A stretch of DNA of 64,000 nucleotides from Vibrio nitrifigilis (GTDB taxonomy: Bacteria; Pseudomonadota; Gammaproteobacteria; Enterobacterales; Vibrionaceae), in assembly GCF_015686695.1 (NCBI RefSeq), contig NZ_JADPMR010000004.1, positions 496,001 to 560,000 of the forward strand, written 5' to 3'. The notes beneath the pieces are model-generated. The model searched no databases. It saw nothing but the letters and a program-made list of their open reading frames with translations, and had not been told where the DNA came from. Below, piece after piece: positions 52,890-63,250 of this stretch. The first letter of the stretch is position 1. Every line of letters begins with the position of its first letter. The position numbers were made by a program, and so were the translations under genes.

Positions 52890-54785
52890 ATGACTCTATC
52901 GCGTGTTGTATTTTCTATTTGCGGATTGTTGGCTACGGCGATTCCTGCTGCTTATTCTCTGGCTGCTACTGTTCAGACATCCGTTGTAAAACAAGGTCAG
53001 CCAATTGACATCCAAACGTTAAGTGAAGATGCCTATTGGCTTAAACTCGGTCATTACTTACCTGCTATTTCGCTGCCGGGAATGAATTCTCGATATGTCA
53101 GTACCGTTGATTCTGCGACTTTTTTTCTTGATCAACAGGGGAAAACTGACCCTAAAAAGGAGCTTGAAGCAACCTATCATGCTCTGTATCAGAATAAAGA
53201 CAAGCAGCGTTACCGCTGTTTATTCCCAGCGCGCTATACGTGGCTAGAAGAGCAACAGGGTCGTGCTATTCCAACATTAGATTGCTCAGAATTAAATAAG
53301 TGGCAAAAGGCCATTTCACCAGACAAGTTAACGTTGGTGTTCCCAACAGCGTTTATGAATAACCCATCGTCAATGTTTGGTCATACCTTATTGCGTATTG
53401 ATGCGAAACATCAGAACAAAAATAGTGAGTTAGTTGCGTACGCAGTGAACTTTGCCGCGCAACCGCAAACCGACGATAACGCCGCGCTTTATGCCTTAAA
53501 AGGGTTAATCGGATCCTACCCAGGCCGATTTACAGTGATGCCTTATTACAAAAAAGTGCGCGAATATAACGATATTGAATCCCGTGATATTTGGGAGTAT
53601 CCGCTTAACTTTTCTTCGGTTGAAGTTGATCGAATCTTGTTGCACTTATGGGAGTTAGAGCAAGCTGAATTTGATTACTATTTTCTTGACGAAAACTGTT
53701 CTTATCAATTACTCGCACTGTTGCAATTGGCGAATCATGATCTTGATTTAGTGAGTGAATTCACTTATTCCGCGACGCCTTCTGACACCGTAAAAGCGTT
53801 GGTTTCGGCGGGATTAACCCAGCGTCCAGATTATCGAGCTGCTTTTGGTACACGCTTGTTACATGAATCAGATTTAGTCGACGAAAGGGTTTATCGCGCC
53901 GCCAAAGCATTGAAAGAGCATGGTCTCTACCCAGATAAAGATGCATTTACGCCGAGCCAACAAGCTGCAATTCTCGAGCTCGCTTATGAATGGCTTAATT
54001 TTGAGTTGTATGACGAAGGCTTAGAGCGTCAATCTACTGCACGACGTTTAACGGGCATTTTAATAGCAAGAAGCAAAATCGATGCGCCATCACCATATCC
54101 ACCTGTCATCAAGCCTGATACCTCACCAGATCAAGGGCATGGCTCAGCACGCCTTGGTATAGCACGTAATTTATACCAAGGTAAATCCCACAGTACTTCA
54201 CTGGAGTGGCGACCGTCATATCATGATTTATATGATGCACAAAAAGGGTTTATCCCAGGCGCACAAATTAGCTTTGGCGATCTTAAGGTCAGTGTTGACG
54301 ACGCGGGTCAATCACAAATCGATCACTGGTATATCGTTGATTCAATGGCTTTAGCACCGAGTAATCGCGTCTTTGAAAGTACGGCATGGAATATTAAGTT
54401 AGGTGTTGATCGACCGGATGGTACAGATAAACATCGCTGGTTATTGAATGGTGGTATGGGGAGAGCTTGGGGAAGAGCAGAAAAGCTGCATGTCTATGGT
54501 TTGCTCAGTGGAGAATTAAACCAAGGGCCTTTAACCGATAATGTTTGGGTGCCTGGTGTGGGAGCTCGTGCTGGATTGCTCTATTCTTTTAACGATGAGC
54601 ATCGTTTTGGTATTGAAGGCGAGTGGTTGGCACTTATCGGTGGTAACGCCAATGATCACAGTGATATTACGGCAACGTGGAATTGGTCCCTAACAACGAA
54701 TACCGCACTCAGAATGCAAGTGGGCTACCAAGATTGGACAACCCACCAAGCCACTGCTGCAATGATTGCTTATTTTTATTATTGA
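52890..54785 (+). CDS. DUF4105 family envelope protein
   Basis: 631 residues with signal peptide (~1-25). The central NNPSSMFGHTLLRIDAKHQN and LDENCSYQLLALLQLAN mark the DUF4105 (Lnb N-terminal-like) papain-like domain, with probable catalytic Cys in DENCSY and His in FGHT. The C-terminal ~230 residues look like a beta barrel (strands such as HSTSLEWRPSYHDLYDA, RAGLLYSFNDEHRFGIEGEW) ending YFYY. It is probably an outer-membrane-associated hydrolase; substrate unknown. The TGA stop lies inside a copy of the interspersed repeat. Confidence 0.82.
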   Translation: MTLSRVVFSICGLLATAIPAAYSLAATVQTSVVKQGQPIDIQTLSEDAYWLKLGHYLPAISLPGMNSRYVSTVDSATFFLDQQGKTDPKKELEATYHALYQNKDKQRYRCLFPARYTWLEEQQGRAIPTLDCSELNKWQKAISPDKLTLVFPTAFMNNPSSMFGHTLLRIDAKHQNKNSELVAYAVNFAAQPQTDDNAALYALKGLIGSYPGRFTVMPYYKKVREYNDIESRDIWEYPLNFSSVEVDRILLHLWELEQAEFDYYFLDENCSYQLLALLQLANHDLDLVSEFTYSATPSDTVKALVSAGLTQRPDYRAAFGTRLLHESDLVDERVYRAAKALKEHGLYPDKDAFTPSQQAAILELAYEWLNFELYDEGLERQSTARRLTGILIARSKIDAPSPYPPVIKPDTSPDQGHGSARLGIARNLYQGKSHSTSLEWRPSYHDLYDAQKGFIPGAQISFGDLKVSVDDAGQSQIDHWYIVDSMALAPSNRVFESTAWNIKLGVDRPDGTDKHRWLLNGGMGRAWGRAEKLHVYGLLSGELNQGPLTDNVWVPGVGARAGLLYSFNDEHRFGIEGEWLALIGGNANDHSDITATWNWSLTTNTALRMQVGYQDWTTHQATAAMIAYFYY

Positions 54786-54845
54786 GCTTGAGCTGGGCTC
54801 GTTGATGAAGCTCTGAACCCAGCATTTTGAAGTTATTTGGCCATA
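54781..54845. repeat. Right-end piece of the MITE-like element
   Basis: Aligns without gaps to 11652-11716 (ATTGAGCTTG...ATA), with about a dozen mismatches; the left three-quarters of the element is missing. It supplies the stop codon of the DUF4105 gene and separates two convergent genes. Confidence 0.75.
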
Positions 54846-54850
54846 TCGAG

Positions 54851-55477
54851 TTATCGTAGGGGTTTTCTTGTCAGTAAACGTTTTATTTTGCCGGCTTTGG
54901 GTAACATGATTGCTGCCCCTAATACCCAATAGTAGATGGGGGGGCCCCAAGGTGTTTTTTCAGCCCAAGTAAAATGCAGCAGCATTAAAAATAGGGCGAT
55001 GTAGACCAAATTATGTAACTGTTGCCAGTGGCGTCCCATGTTTTTACGAATACGATTGGGTGAGGTGATAGTTAATGCGAGTAAGATGATCACCGCACTA
55101 AAGCCTACCGTGATGTAGGGTCTATCGGCTATTTCATTACCTAGTCTGTTGATGTCTAAGCCCAGAATAAATACGGCAAATGTGAGGAGATGGCATAGCG
55201 CATACACAAAGGTATAGATGCCGATTAGGCGACGAAAACGCATCAATTCGCCACCCAAATAGCGACTTACAGTGGAGAGGCTTAAGGTAATAAGCAGTAA
55301 ATTGATGGCGCCAAATCCGGTAAAATGCAACAAACCATTGACAGGATCTGCCCCTAATCTGTCTTGAACGCCTAGCCAAAATGTCCAACATAGCCAACCG
55401 AAAGCGAGTAAATGGATGCCGGTTTTGAGCCCAATTCTTTGCCAATGACTAAAACGCAGTGTGTATCTAAATGCCAT
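54851..55477 (-). CDS. msrQ: MsrQ, heme-binding membrane subunit of the MsrPQ system
   Basis: 208 residues with five to six membrane helices and conserved heme histidines (LLHFTGFGAINLLL, YALCHLLTF, WQQLHNLVYIALFLMLLHF) as in MsrQ (YedZ). It feeds electrons from the respiratory chain or flavin to MsrP. Its ATG follows directly on the MsrP TAA (TAAATG). Confidence 0.92.
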   Translation of the reverse strand: MAFRYTLRFSHWQRIGLKTGIHLLAFGWLCWTFWLGVQDRLGADPVNGLLHFTGFGAINLLLITLSLSTVSRYLGGELMRFRRLIGIYTFVYALCHLLTFAVFILGLDINRLGNEIADRPYITVGFSAVIILLALTITSPNRIRKNMGRHWQQLHNLVYIALFLMLLHFTWAEKTPWGPPIYYWVLGAAIMLPKAGKIKRLLTRKPLR

Positions 55478-56488
55478 TTAGAAATTTTTCCTTAGGTCTA
55501 AGCCCTTGTATAAACTGGCCACTTCATCATAACCATTGAACATGCGGGTATCGATACGTTGAGTAGAAAGTAAACCTCCGCCGACAATACGTCGCTCGGT
55601 TGCTTGACTCCAGCGCGGATGATCGACGTTGGGATTAACGTTAGCGTAAAATCCATATTCATGAGGTGCGAGTAAGTTCCAAGTATTAGGCGGCTGTTGG
55701 TCGGTCAATTTGATCCGCACTATGGATTTAATATTTTTGAAACCATACTTCCAAGGCACGACCAACCGAATTGGCGCGCCGTTTTGGGGCATTAATGTTT
55801 TTCCATATAATCCAACGCTAAGCAGGGTTAATGGATGGGTTGCCTCTTCAATAGTAAGACCTTCCACATAGGGGTAATCAAGCCCGCCGCCAATAAAGCG
55901 ACTTTTCTGCCCTGGCATTTGCTTAGGATCATACAGAGTCTCAAACGCGACGTATTTAGCTGATGAGAGTGGTTTGGCTTGTTGAAGTAATTGGCCAAGT
56001 TCAAATCCAATCCAAGGTATCACCATCGACCAGGCTTCTACACAGCGCAGCCGATATATGCGCTCTTCTAAAGGGAATCGTTTTAGCAGATCGTCGTAGC
56101 TGAGTTTGATGGGTTTTTCGACTAAACCATCAATGGTCAGTGACCAAGGATCGACCTTAAACTCTTGGGATGATTTTGCTGGATCGTCTTTACTGGTACC
56201 AAACTCATAAAAGTTGTTGTAGGTGATGACTTTTTTGTAGGGCGTTTGAGTTTCCGACGTTTTGTATTGGGTGGCGGGGGCAAACGAGAGATCTTGGGTG
56301 TGGAAGGTGGATTTTGGTGTATCGTCGTCACCACCAAAGAAATTAAACGCACTGGCCTGTGGTGTTAGGGCTGCAGTAGCCCCGATAAAACCTAACGATT
56401 TTAGAAAGGTGCGCCGATTTTTATAGATGTTTTCGTCGGTGACTTGGTGCTCTTTTTCTGGACGACTCGGTTTAAATAACTTCGACAT
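55478..56488 (-). CDS. msrP: MsrP, periplasmic methionine sulfoxide reductase, catalytic subunit
   Basis: 336 residues from the ATG at 56488 (AGGGA upstream); a longer frame to 56515 adds nine residues. Twin-arginine signal NRRTFLKSLGFIGATAAL, then the molybdopterin fold with the Mo-ligand Cys in YRLRCVEAWSMVIPW and later GRNG-like QNGAPIRLVVPWKYGFK. It repairs oxidised methionines in envelope proteins together with MsrQ. Operon of two genes. Confidence 0.94.
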   Translation of the reverse strand: MSKLFKPSRPEKEHQVTDENIYKNRRTFLKSLGFIGATAALTPQASAFNFFGGDDDTPKSTFHTQDLSFAPATQYKTSETQTPYKKVITYNNFYEFGTSKDDPAKSSQEFKVDPWSLTIDGLVEKPIKLSYDDLLKRFPLEERIYRLRCVEAWSMVIPWIGFELGQLLQQAKPLSSAKYVAFETLYDPKQMPGQKSRFIGGGLDYPYVEGLTIEEATHPLTLLSVGLYGKTLMPQNGAPIRLVVPWKYGFKNIKSIVRIKLTDQQPPNTWNLLAPHEYGFYANVNPNVDHPRWSQATERRIVGGGLLSTQRIDTRMFNGYDEVASLYKGLDLRKNF

Positions 56489-57096
56489 AGTGTTTTTCCC
56501 TGAGTGTAATTCCAATACCCGTTACTTTAAAGGTAGCGACAATATTACGACATTAGCCATTTATTGTTAGTTCAATACGCTGCGAGTTGCATTTAGATCA
56601 CTGCCTTGCATGGTTCTTTACTGATTAGACGAACCTTATCGCTTACTCATTACAGTTATTTTTACTTTAATGTGTCCAAGCGTTTTCAGTCGTTTAAGAT
56701 TATTCAGTAGTTGAAACACCTGCAGAAGATAGATATGACAGAGACTAACTATGTTGAAACGGATAAATCGACGCTAAGAAGCACGAAAATATTGACCAGT
56801 TTTTAGTACATTGAAGGTAGAACGCTACTCAATGAATAATATTGCCGTTATCTAGGATGGATACGGATGATCACAAAGACAGGGAGTGAATCATGGTGTG
56901 GTTAGTTGCGTGGATTGATGTCCATTTCCCATCGGGTCAATGGGGCATGCAAAATGCCTCTCGATTGAACCGAAAAACCGAGATGTCTTTTTGGGCATGA
57001 GACTAAATTGCTATTACTGTCAGATATTTGCGTGGTAATGCTCGGTATGATGAAAAGATTCTTTGTTACAAGTTGTCTTCATCATAGGCGGTGGTT
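56489..57096. other. 608-bp intergenic stretch
   Basis: Between divergent msrP and the AEC pseudogene. It contains the msrP promoter and a possible 35-codon ORF (listed separately). No repeat of note. Confidence 0.4.
56893..57000 (+). CDS. Possible 35-residue small protein
   Basis: ATG 56893 preceded by AGGGAG at 7-8 bases; 35 codons, Trp-rich (MVWLVAWIDVHFPSGQWG) with a basic middle and ending FWA. No homologue recalled. Supported only by start signal and composition. Confidence 0.3.
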   Translation: MVWLVAWIDVHFPSGQWGMQNASRLNRKTEMSFWA

Positions 57097-58016
57097 ATGA
57101 GCCAATTCATTGGGCCCTTATCTTTCGTATTTATCATTGCGTTAGCGTATACATTAAAACAGATTGGATTCGTGACCGTTAAAGAAGGTCAGGTCGTTAA
57201 TAAGCTATTAATGAACCTTACTTTACCTGCGACCATTATCGTTACGTTTGCTTCGTTAAAATCTACTGAGCATTTGATTGGAATAGCTCTATTTGGCTTT
57301 TTGCTAGCTTAATACCCATTTATGTCATTTACTATTTGACGCCTAAAATGGTCAATCGCACACGTGCCGTCGCGATGTTAAATATTACTGGATTTAATAT
57401 TGGTTGTTTTGCACTGCCTTTCATTCAGCTTTATTTTGGTAATGCTGGTGGCGTGTTGGCCACTATATTTGATACGGGCAATGCCTTATTGGTTACAGGG
57501 GGATCTTACGTTCTAATTAAATACCTGTTGCCTAATAGCCAAGGTGAAGGTATGGGTATCAACGGAGTAGTAAAAAACCTTTCTCAATCCGTTCCATTTT
57601 GTACGTATATTGTCATGTTCTTGCTTGCGTCGATACATGTCAAAGTCCCAGATGTCATCAACCAAATATTGCATCCGATCGGTGCTGCGACGCCATTTTT
57701 AGCGATGTTTATGTTAGGCGTTTTATTTAATCCTAATGTCGAAAGCAGCCAGTTTAAAATGGCCGTTGGTCTAACGGTCATGCGGTTAGGTTGGGGGATA
57801 CTCTTTTCACTGACGGCTTATTATTTACTGCCGTTTGATTTATTCACGCGACAAGTGTTATCTGTGGTGGTATTTGCTCCGGCAAGTGCGCTAGCTCCAA
57901 TTTATTCAGTGCGCTTAGACGCTGATGTTCAATTATCCGCATTTACAAACAGCTTAACGATTATCTGTGGGGTAATCATCATGAGTTACTTGTCGGTGAT
58001 GTACACCACGACGTAA
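57097..58016 (+). pseudogene. AEC-family (auxin efflux carrier type) transporter with a frameshift
   Basis: From ATG 57097 the frame encodes FIGPLSFVFIIALAYTLKQI and VNKLLMNLTLPATIIVTFAS, the AEC N-terminal half, then hits TAA at 57310-57312. In the -1 frame the protein resumes at once as IPIYVIYYLTPKMVNRTRAV and continues to 58016 through GCFALPFIQLYFGNAGGV and the usual C-terminal helices. Restoring one T (GCTTAA to GCTTTAA) rejoins them as GFLLALIPIYV. No slippery site is seen. AEC proteins move organic acids or similar compounds; this copy is inactive unless the base is a sequencing error. Confidence 0.85.
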
Positions 58017-58239
58017 AACAAATGGTGTAATGAGAGATAGAAATAGGACAAATAGTATAAGTGCATCACATTTATTATGGGTACTGAAATGGTTTCAGCT
58101 TGCTAAACACTCTATTTCTCAATTACCCGTTATAATTTTACTGTCTTGTCACTGAATTTTGGTCATTCACTGTATTCAAGATGAATCAGGTATAACGAGA
58201 TATGTTTTATCCTAAAATAGAAGGTGAGTAACTAACTAT

Positions 58240-61200
58240 ATGATAAATCAGAAAAACGCTCCATCTTCAGTCACGGCTTCTCAATTGCCGGTATTACTCG
58301 TTCGAGTGGAGCTGTGGCCTGAGTTTGACTTAAAGGGGCTCATTGACAATTTGGTCGATGAAATAGCACCAAAAGGTCATTGGAATGTGACTTTGACTAC
58401 ATTGAATGACACTGTGCTTCAAACACTTCATGAGATGTACCCTGATGTTAATGTGGTGCTCCAAAGGGATGAATTAACGGATAATCAATTGCACGTCGTG
58501 GAGATATCTCGCAGTAAAGACAATCATTTAGGATTAGACATCCATTCACCATGGGGGGATGTGACCTTACCTTCTATTATGCTATTGCCGCTGATACAAA
58601 AGCTTGAAAGTGCAATGGTACTATCACAAACCAGTGAACTGAGCAGCATATTGCTACAAACCCAGCGGGATGCATTCGTTAAGTTCACCTCCATGAGCGA
58701 TAGCGATGCAGAACAATCGCTACAAATGTTAGCTAACGAATGTGCTGACCTTAAGCAAGATAACGAACGTTTAACAAAAAGTAATACCGCATTGCATCAT
58801 GTTACAGAAAGCTTTTCTTTGCCTTTAATTGTCGTGAATCAAAATTTAGAAATTATCCAATATAATCGCAGTTGTGCAGAGGTGTTGTTTAACGCCGATA
58901 TTTTATTGGGTCAGTCTATATCAACTTTGTATTGGCACTTTGATATCAACTCAGTACTAGACAAGATCAAATATGTGGTACAAACAGGAGAACGATATTG
59001 CTTAACTTTAGCGACGACTGAACATTATGTGTATTCGCTTAACATTATGCCTTACCGTCTCAATAAAACGGAAATTAGCGGTGCGATTTTGGTGTTTGAG
59101 GATATCACTGAAAGACAAATTGCCGAGCAAGCATTACAAAAAAGTGAAGCACATTTTCGTCAGGTAACAAGTAGTTTGCCCCAACTGATGTTAGAAATGA
59201 CCGATTCTGGGGATTGTCACTTTGTGAGTAAACAATGGTCTGATTATACTGGCCAGCCTGATTCTTCTCTATTGCGTCACGAATGGATGGCTGCCATTCA
59301 TCCGGATGAACAAACCATGCTGAATGAGTTATGGGAAGTTCATAGAAAACAACATTCTGATTTTTCATTTCAGTGCCGGGTAAAAGAGGCCAATAGTGAA
59401 TACCGATGGTTTAGTGTTCGCTTTGCATTGCTGTTAGATAATGAACATGGAAATAATTGGTTTTGCAGTTTCAGCGATATTGAAGGGATTAAACAAGCCC
59501 AGCTTTCACTACAGCAGAGCGAAGCTCATGTCAGCAACATAATTGATACGATGCCAGAAGCTGTGTTAGTGGTGAATGATAAAGGATTTATCGATATTGC
59601 CAATAAACGTACCGAAGAGGTGTTTGGCTACGCGAGAGAAGAAATCGTTCATCAACCGATCGAAATGTTACTTCCACAAAGGTATCGTCATAATCACGTT
59701 GCTCTACGTGACAACTACGTGAAGAAACCAACGATTAGAATGATGGGCGTAGGTCGTGATTTGTTTGCGTTAAATAAATCAGGAGAAGAATTTCCTGTTG
59801 AGGTGGCATTAGCCCCGCTTGAGGAAAAAGGTAAACGCTATTCTGTGGTGTCTATTGCAGACATCACTCATCGAAAAGAAGCGGATGCTGAGTTAGTTCT
59901 CGCAGCTAATGTGTTTTCTAATACAATGGATGGCATCGTTATTTTGGATTCAAACCGGGAAATCATCAAGGTAAATGCGGCTTTCGAACATATTTTAGGG
60001 TTTCGAAATGAAGAGCTCACCGGTGAGAATATCGCGATTTTACGTGGTAAAAAACACAGTAATGATTTCTATTTGGATTTGTGGAATATTGCAAGTAAAA
60101 CAGGACGTTGGCAAGGCGAAATATGGCAACAGCATAAACGTGGTACAGAAACACCGCTGTGGTTGAGTTTGACGACAATCTATGATCACCATGGTGAAGT
60201 TGAGCGATACATCGCGACCATTTACGATATTAGCGAACAGAAACAAGCGCAGGAGCGTATTCACTATCTCGCGCATTATGACGTACTAAGTAATCTTCCT
60301 AATCGTACGTTGTTTATCGAAACATTCCGTAAAATGTTGGTTAATTCAAGGAATAAAGACTCAAAGATAGCGCTGCTCTTTATTGATTTAGACAACTTCA
60401 AGCAAGTGAATGATACCTACGGCCATCCGGTTGGTGATTCTTTATTATGCCAAGTCTCAGAACGTATGCTCGACGTCACGCACGATGACGATTTAGTCAG
60501 TCGCTACGGAGGAGATGAGTTCTTAGTCTTACTAAACAATATAGATAGCCGTGAAAGTGTTGAAAAAATGGCGACTAAACTCATGCAAGCGCTGACTGCT
60601 CCGATTGATGTTGGCTTTGGTGATTTCTTCGTCACCGCGAGTATTGGTATTGCCTGTTATCCCGAAGATGGTTCGGACGCCGATAATTTGTTGCAACATG
60701 CGGATTTAGCCATGTATCGCGCCAAAGAAGAGGGGCGTAATCAATACCATTTTTACGATAACGAAATGCTAGACGTGATTCAGGAACATACTCAGTTACA
60801 AAGTGAATTACGTTTGGCGATTGAAAAAGATCAGCTTGAGCTTTTCTACCAACCTATCATTGAATTAGCGACTAAACGTTGCATAGGTGTGGAAGCCTTA
60901 GTTCGTTGGCATCATCCAAAACGTGGTGACATTTCACCAATGAAATTTATTCCGGTCGCAGAAGAAACGACTCTGATCCATTCCATCGGTAAGTGGGTTC
61001 TAGAAAACGCGTGTAAACAGATGGCGCAATGGCATAAAGCGGGTATTAAATTGCGCTTCACCTCGATTAACGTTTCAGGCAAGCAGATTATGCAGTCTGA
61101 TTTTGCTGCGATAGCGAAAGCGACTTTTGAATCAACCCAATGTTCTGCAGAACATGTCATCATTGAATTAACCGAAAGTTTTATCATGCATAAGAGTCAA

Positions 61201-61566
61201 TCTGCCATTGATAAGTTGCAGCAATTGAGACAGCTCGGGGTGGGGATTGCGATAGATGATTTTGGTACAGGTTATTCCTCCCTTTCTTATTTGAAGCGAC
61301 TTCCCGTTACAAAATTAAAACTCGATCGTTCGTTTGTTATGGATTTACCTAGCGATATTAACGATGTGGAAATTACTCGTGCTATACACCGCTTAGGCGA
61401 TGCTGTGGGTTTATCTGTTATTGCAGAAGGGATAGAAACAGAAGAACAGCACCAATTCTTGGTCAATGAAGGTGTGACATATGGTCAGGGCTATTTCTAT
61501 GCTAAACCTATGTCGATTGATGACTTCAATCGCTTCCTTGAGCAGCATAATATGTTAAAACAGTAG
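58240..61566 (+). CDS. PAS-GGDEF-EAL protein (c-di-GMP turnover)
   Basis: 1108 residues. An N-terminal ~190-residue region of unknown type (no membrane helix) is followed by about four PAS domains (~195-290, ~300-420, ~430-550, ~555-675), GGDEF (~685-845, with SRYGGDEF ~754) and EAL (~860-1105, with VEALVRWH ~883 and DDFGTGYSSL ~1005). Both catalytic motifs are intact, so both synthesis and hydrolysis of cyclic di-GMP are possible; the net activity cannot be read. PAS domains probably sense redox, oxygen or small ligands. Cytoplasmic, single gene. Confidence 0.93.
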   Translation: MINQKNAPSSVTASQLPVLLVRVELWPEFDLKGLIDNLVDEIAPKGHWNVTLTTLNDTVLQTLHEMYPDVNVVLQRDELTDNQLHVVEISRSKDNHLGLDIHSPWGDVTLPSIMLLPLIQKLESAMVLSQTSELSSILLQTQRDAFVKFTSMSDSDAEQSLQMLANECADLKQDNERLTKSNTALHHVTESFSLPLIVVNQNLEIIQYNRSCAEVLFNADILLGQSISTLYWHFDINSVLDKIKYVVQTGERYCLTLATTEHYVYSLNIMPYRLNKTEISGAILVFEDITERQIAEQALQKSEAHFRQVTSSLPQLMLEMTDSGDCHFVSKQWSDYTGQPDSSLLRHEWMAAIHPDEQTMLNELWEVHRKQHSDFSFQCRVKEANSEYRWFSVRFALLLDNEHGNNWFCSFSDIEGIKQAQLSLQQSEAHVSNIIDTMPEAVLVVNDKGFIDIANKRTEEVFGYAREEIVHQPIEMLLPQRYRHNHVALRDNYVKKPTIRMMGVGRDLFALNKSGEEFPVEVALAPLEEKGKRYSVVSIADITHRKEADAELVLAANVFSNTMDGIVILDSNREIIKVNAAFEHILGFRNEELTGENIAILRGKKHSNDFYLDLWNIASKTGRWQGEIWQQHKRGTETPLWLSLTTIYDHHGEVERYIATIYDISEQKQAQERIHYLAHYDVLSNLPNRTLFIETFRKMLVNSRNKDSKIALLFIDLDNFKQVNDTYGHPVGDSLLCQVSERMLDVTHDDDLVSRYGGDEFLVLLNNIDSRESVEKMATKLMQALTAPIDVGFGDFFVTASIGIACYPEDGSDADNLLQHADLAMYRAKEEGRNQYHFYDNEMLDVIQEHTQLQSELRLAIEKDQLELFYQPIIELATKRCIGVEALVRWHHPKRGDISPMKFIPVAEETTLIHSIGKWVLENACKQMAQWHKAGIKLRFTSINVSGKQIMQSDFAAIAKATFESTQCSAEHVIIELTESFIMHKSQSAIDKLQQLRQLGVGIAIDDFGTGYSSLSYLKRLPVTKLKLDRSFVMDLPSDINDVEITRAIHRLGDAVGLSVIAEGIETEEQHQFLVNEGVTYGQGYFYAKPMSIDDFNRFLEQHNMLKQ

Positions 61567-61750
61567 GGCACCAAGGGGCCGCAAAGTGCGGGTCGGTATA
61601 AATAGGTAACCCAATGTTTTGTAAACAGAGTTATTCTTGGTAGAAAATCTACTCTATCTATTTTCTTATCATTAAAAAGGTAAGAATGGTGTGAGGGAAT
61701 TCTGTTTCACTATGTTTGCTATGAGATACTATCTTCTTAATACATTCTTG

Positions 61751-61783
61751 CTGAACCCTGCATCTTGAGGTCATTTGGGTATA
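61751..61783. repeat. Right-terminus fragment of the MITE-like element
   Basis: CTGAACCCTGCATCTTGAGG and on to TTTGGGTATA, nearly identical to 11684-11716. Only the last ~33 bp survive. A TTG inside it would extend the next gene's frame, but the true start is ATG 61814. Confidence 0.8.
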
Positions 61784-61813
61784 AGTAGTTACAGCATTCT
61801 ATTAAGTTTTATT

Positions 61814-62431
61814 ATGACTAACCGAACTGATTTTACCGATTTAGTGTATGACGATGTTGCTTTAAGGCCTGCCTATCCAAGTGAACTTGTCGATGTTTAT
61901 CAACTCATCACCGACGATGAAGAATGGACAAAAACAAACGGACCTTACTTTGGGTATGAACGACCTAATTTGAGAGATTTTCAAATGGGACATTTTACCC
62001 GTCTGTGTTTAGGTGAGGAGTGCTTGCTGATCACGATAAACGATAAGCCGATCGGTTCCGTATCCTATTACTGGGAAAATAAGGATACCCGTTGGTTGGA
62101 AGTCGGAGTGATTATCTATGATTCCCACTATTGGGGGCAAGGCATTGCTTTTAAGGCTTTGATTCCTTGGATCTCGCACCTGTTTAATACATTAACGATT
62201 GCTCGAGTTGGTTTAACGACTTGGTCGGGGAATCCAAGGATGATGGCTTGCGCAACAAAACTTGGGTTAAGACTCGAAGGTCGTATGCGTAAAGTCCGTT
62301 ATTACCAAGGTGAATATTACGACTCAATTAAATACGGTGTCTTGAAAGAGGAATGGTTGGATCTCTGTTCCCAATTTGGTTCTACTCCCACCTTGGCGAA
62401 GGTTGAAAAATCACTATCAGCGCACAGTTAA
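61814..62431 (+). CDS. GNAT acetyltransferase, RimJ/RimL-like
   Basis: 205 residues from ATG 61814. Motif A region YDSHYWGQGIAFKALIPWI and motif B LTTWSGNPRMMACATKLGLRLEGRMRKVRYYQGEYYDSIKYGVL are typical of RimJ/RimL-type acetyltransferases that modify N-termini or small molecules. No strong ribosome site is visible before this ATG. Substrate unknown. A repeat fragment lies just upstream. Confidence 0.85.
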   Translation: MTNRTDFTDLVYDDVALRPAYPSELVDVYQLITDDEEWTKTNGPYFGYERPNLRDFQMGHFTRLCLGEECLLITINDKPIGSVSYYWENKDTRWLEVGVIIYDSHYWGQGIAFKALIPWISHLFNTLTIARVGLTTWSGNPRMMACATKLGLRLEGRMRKVRYYQGEYYDSIKYGVLKEEWLDLCSQFGSTPTLAKVEKSLSAHS

Positions 62432-62603
62432 TGATTAGTTAATTCTAATGGTTTACAATTTTTATATGAACATTGTCACATTCTTTTAGTGTCTGTGTGA
62501 TAGGGTAGAGGCCTGATTGCGCTACTCATTGTTAAATCAATTAGTTATTTTTCTCTTGTGTTAAATAAAGAGTGGTTGCACTACCAATAGGGAGAAAGTT
62601 GTC

Positions 62604-63221
62604 ATGCAACCATGGCTGGAAATGGCTAAAAAGCTTCAAGCGATAGCACAGGCTGGACATGCTTATAGCAAGGATAAATTTGATTTGGAGCGGTTTGATC
62701 AAGTTCAAGATATCGCCTTTCAAATGATTGCGGATTTGGCCGGGACGGACGTTGATAAAATTGAACAGCTCTACATTAATGAAACGGGTTATCCTACCCC
62801 CAAAATTGATGTCCGCGGTGCAGTGTTTAAAGACGGAAAAATCTTACTCGTCAAAGAGAGAGAAGATGGCAAATGGACCTTACCGGGTGGATGGGGTGAT
62901 GTGTGCGAAACGCCAACGCAAGGCGTTATGCGTGAAGTACGTGAAGAATCTGGTTACGAAGTAGCGAATCCACGCTTAGTTGCCATTAAAGATCGCGCAG
63001 TGCACGGGTATCATCCACTGTTTACATTTCATATCTACAAGTTATTTTTTCTGTGTGATTTTATTTCAGGAGAAGCAAAAGAAAATATTGAGATTTCTGA
63101 CATTGGCTTTTTCGGCCGTGATGAGATTCCCGAATTGTCAGAATCACGTACGTTACCTAAAGATATTGAAATGATGTTTGAACACTTTAACGATCCTACA
63201 TTAGATGTGTATGTCGATTGA
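62604..63221 (+). CDS. Nudix hydrolase
   Basis: 205 residues; GGGAG before the ATG. An N-terminal helical extension (~1-65, DUF/Nudix_5-like) is followed by a Nudix domain with the full box G-x5-E-x7-REVREESG (GGWGDVCETPTQGVMREVRE and ESGYE). Relatives hydrolyse ADP-ribose or other nucleoside diphosphate derivatives. Single gene. Substrate inferred only at family level. Confidence 0.88.
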   Translation: MQPWLEMAKKLQAIAQAGHAYSKDKFDLERFDQVQDIAFQMIADLAGTDVDKIEQLYINETGYPTPKIDVRGAVFKDGKILLVKEREDGKWTLPGGWGDVCETPTQGVMREVREESGYEVANPRLVAIKDRAVHGYHPLFTFHIYKLFFLCDFISGEAKENIEISDIGFFGRDEIPELSESRTLPKDIEMMFEHFNDPTLDVYVD

Positions 63222-63224
63222 TAT

Positions 63225-63250
63225 AGAACTCTCGTATTAGAGAGAGTTCT
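63225..63250 (+). terminator. Weak terminator after the Nudix gene
   Basis: AGAACTCTC-GTATTAGA-GAGAGTTCT: nine-bp stem, but only CGTTG follows, no T-run. Confidence 0.5.
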
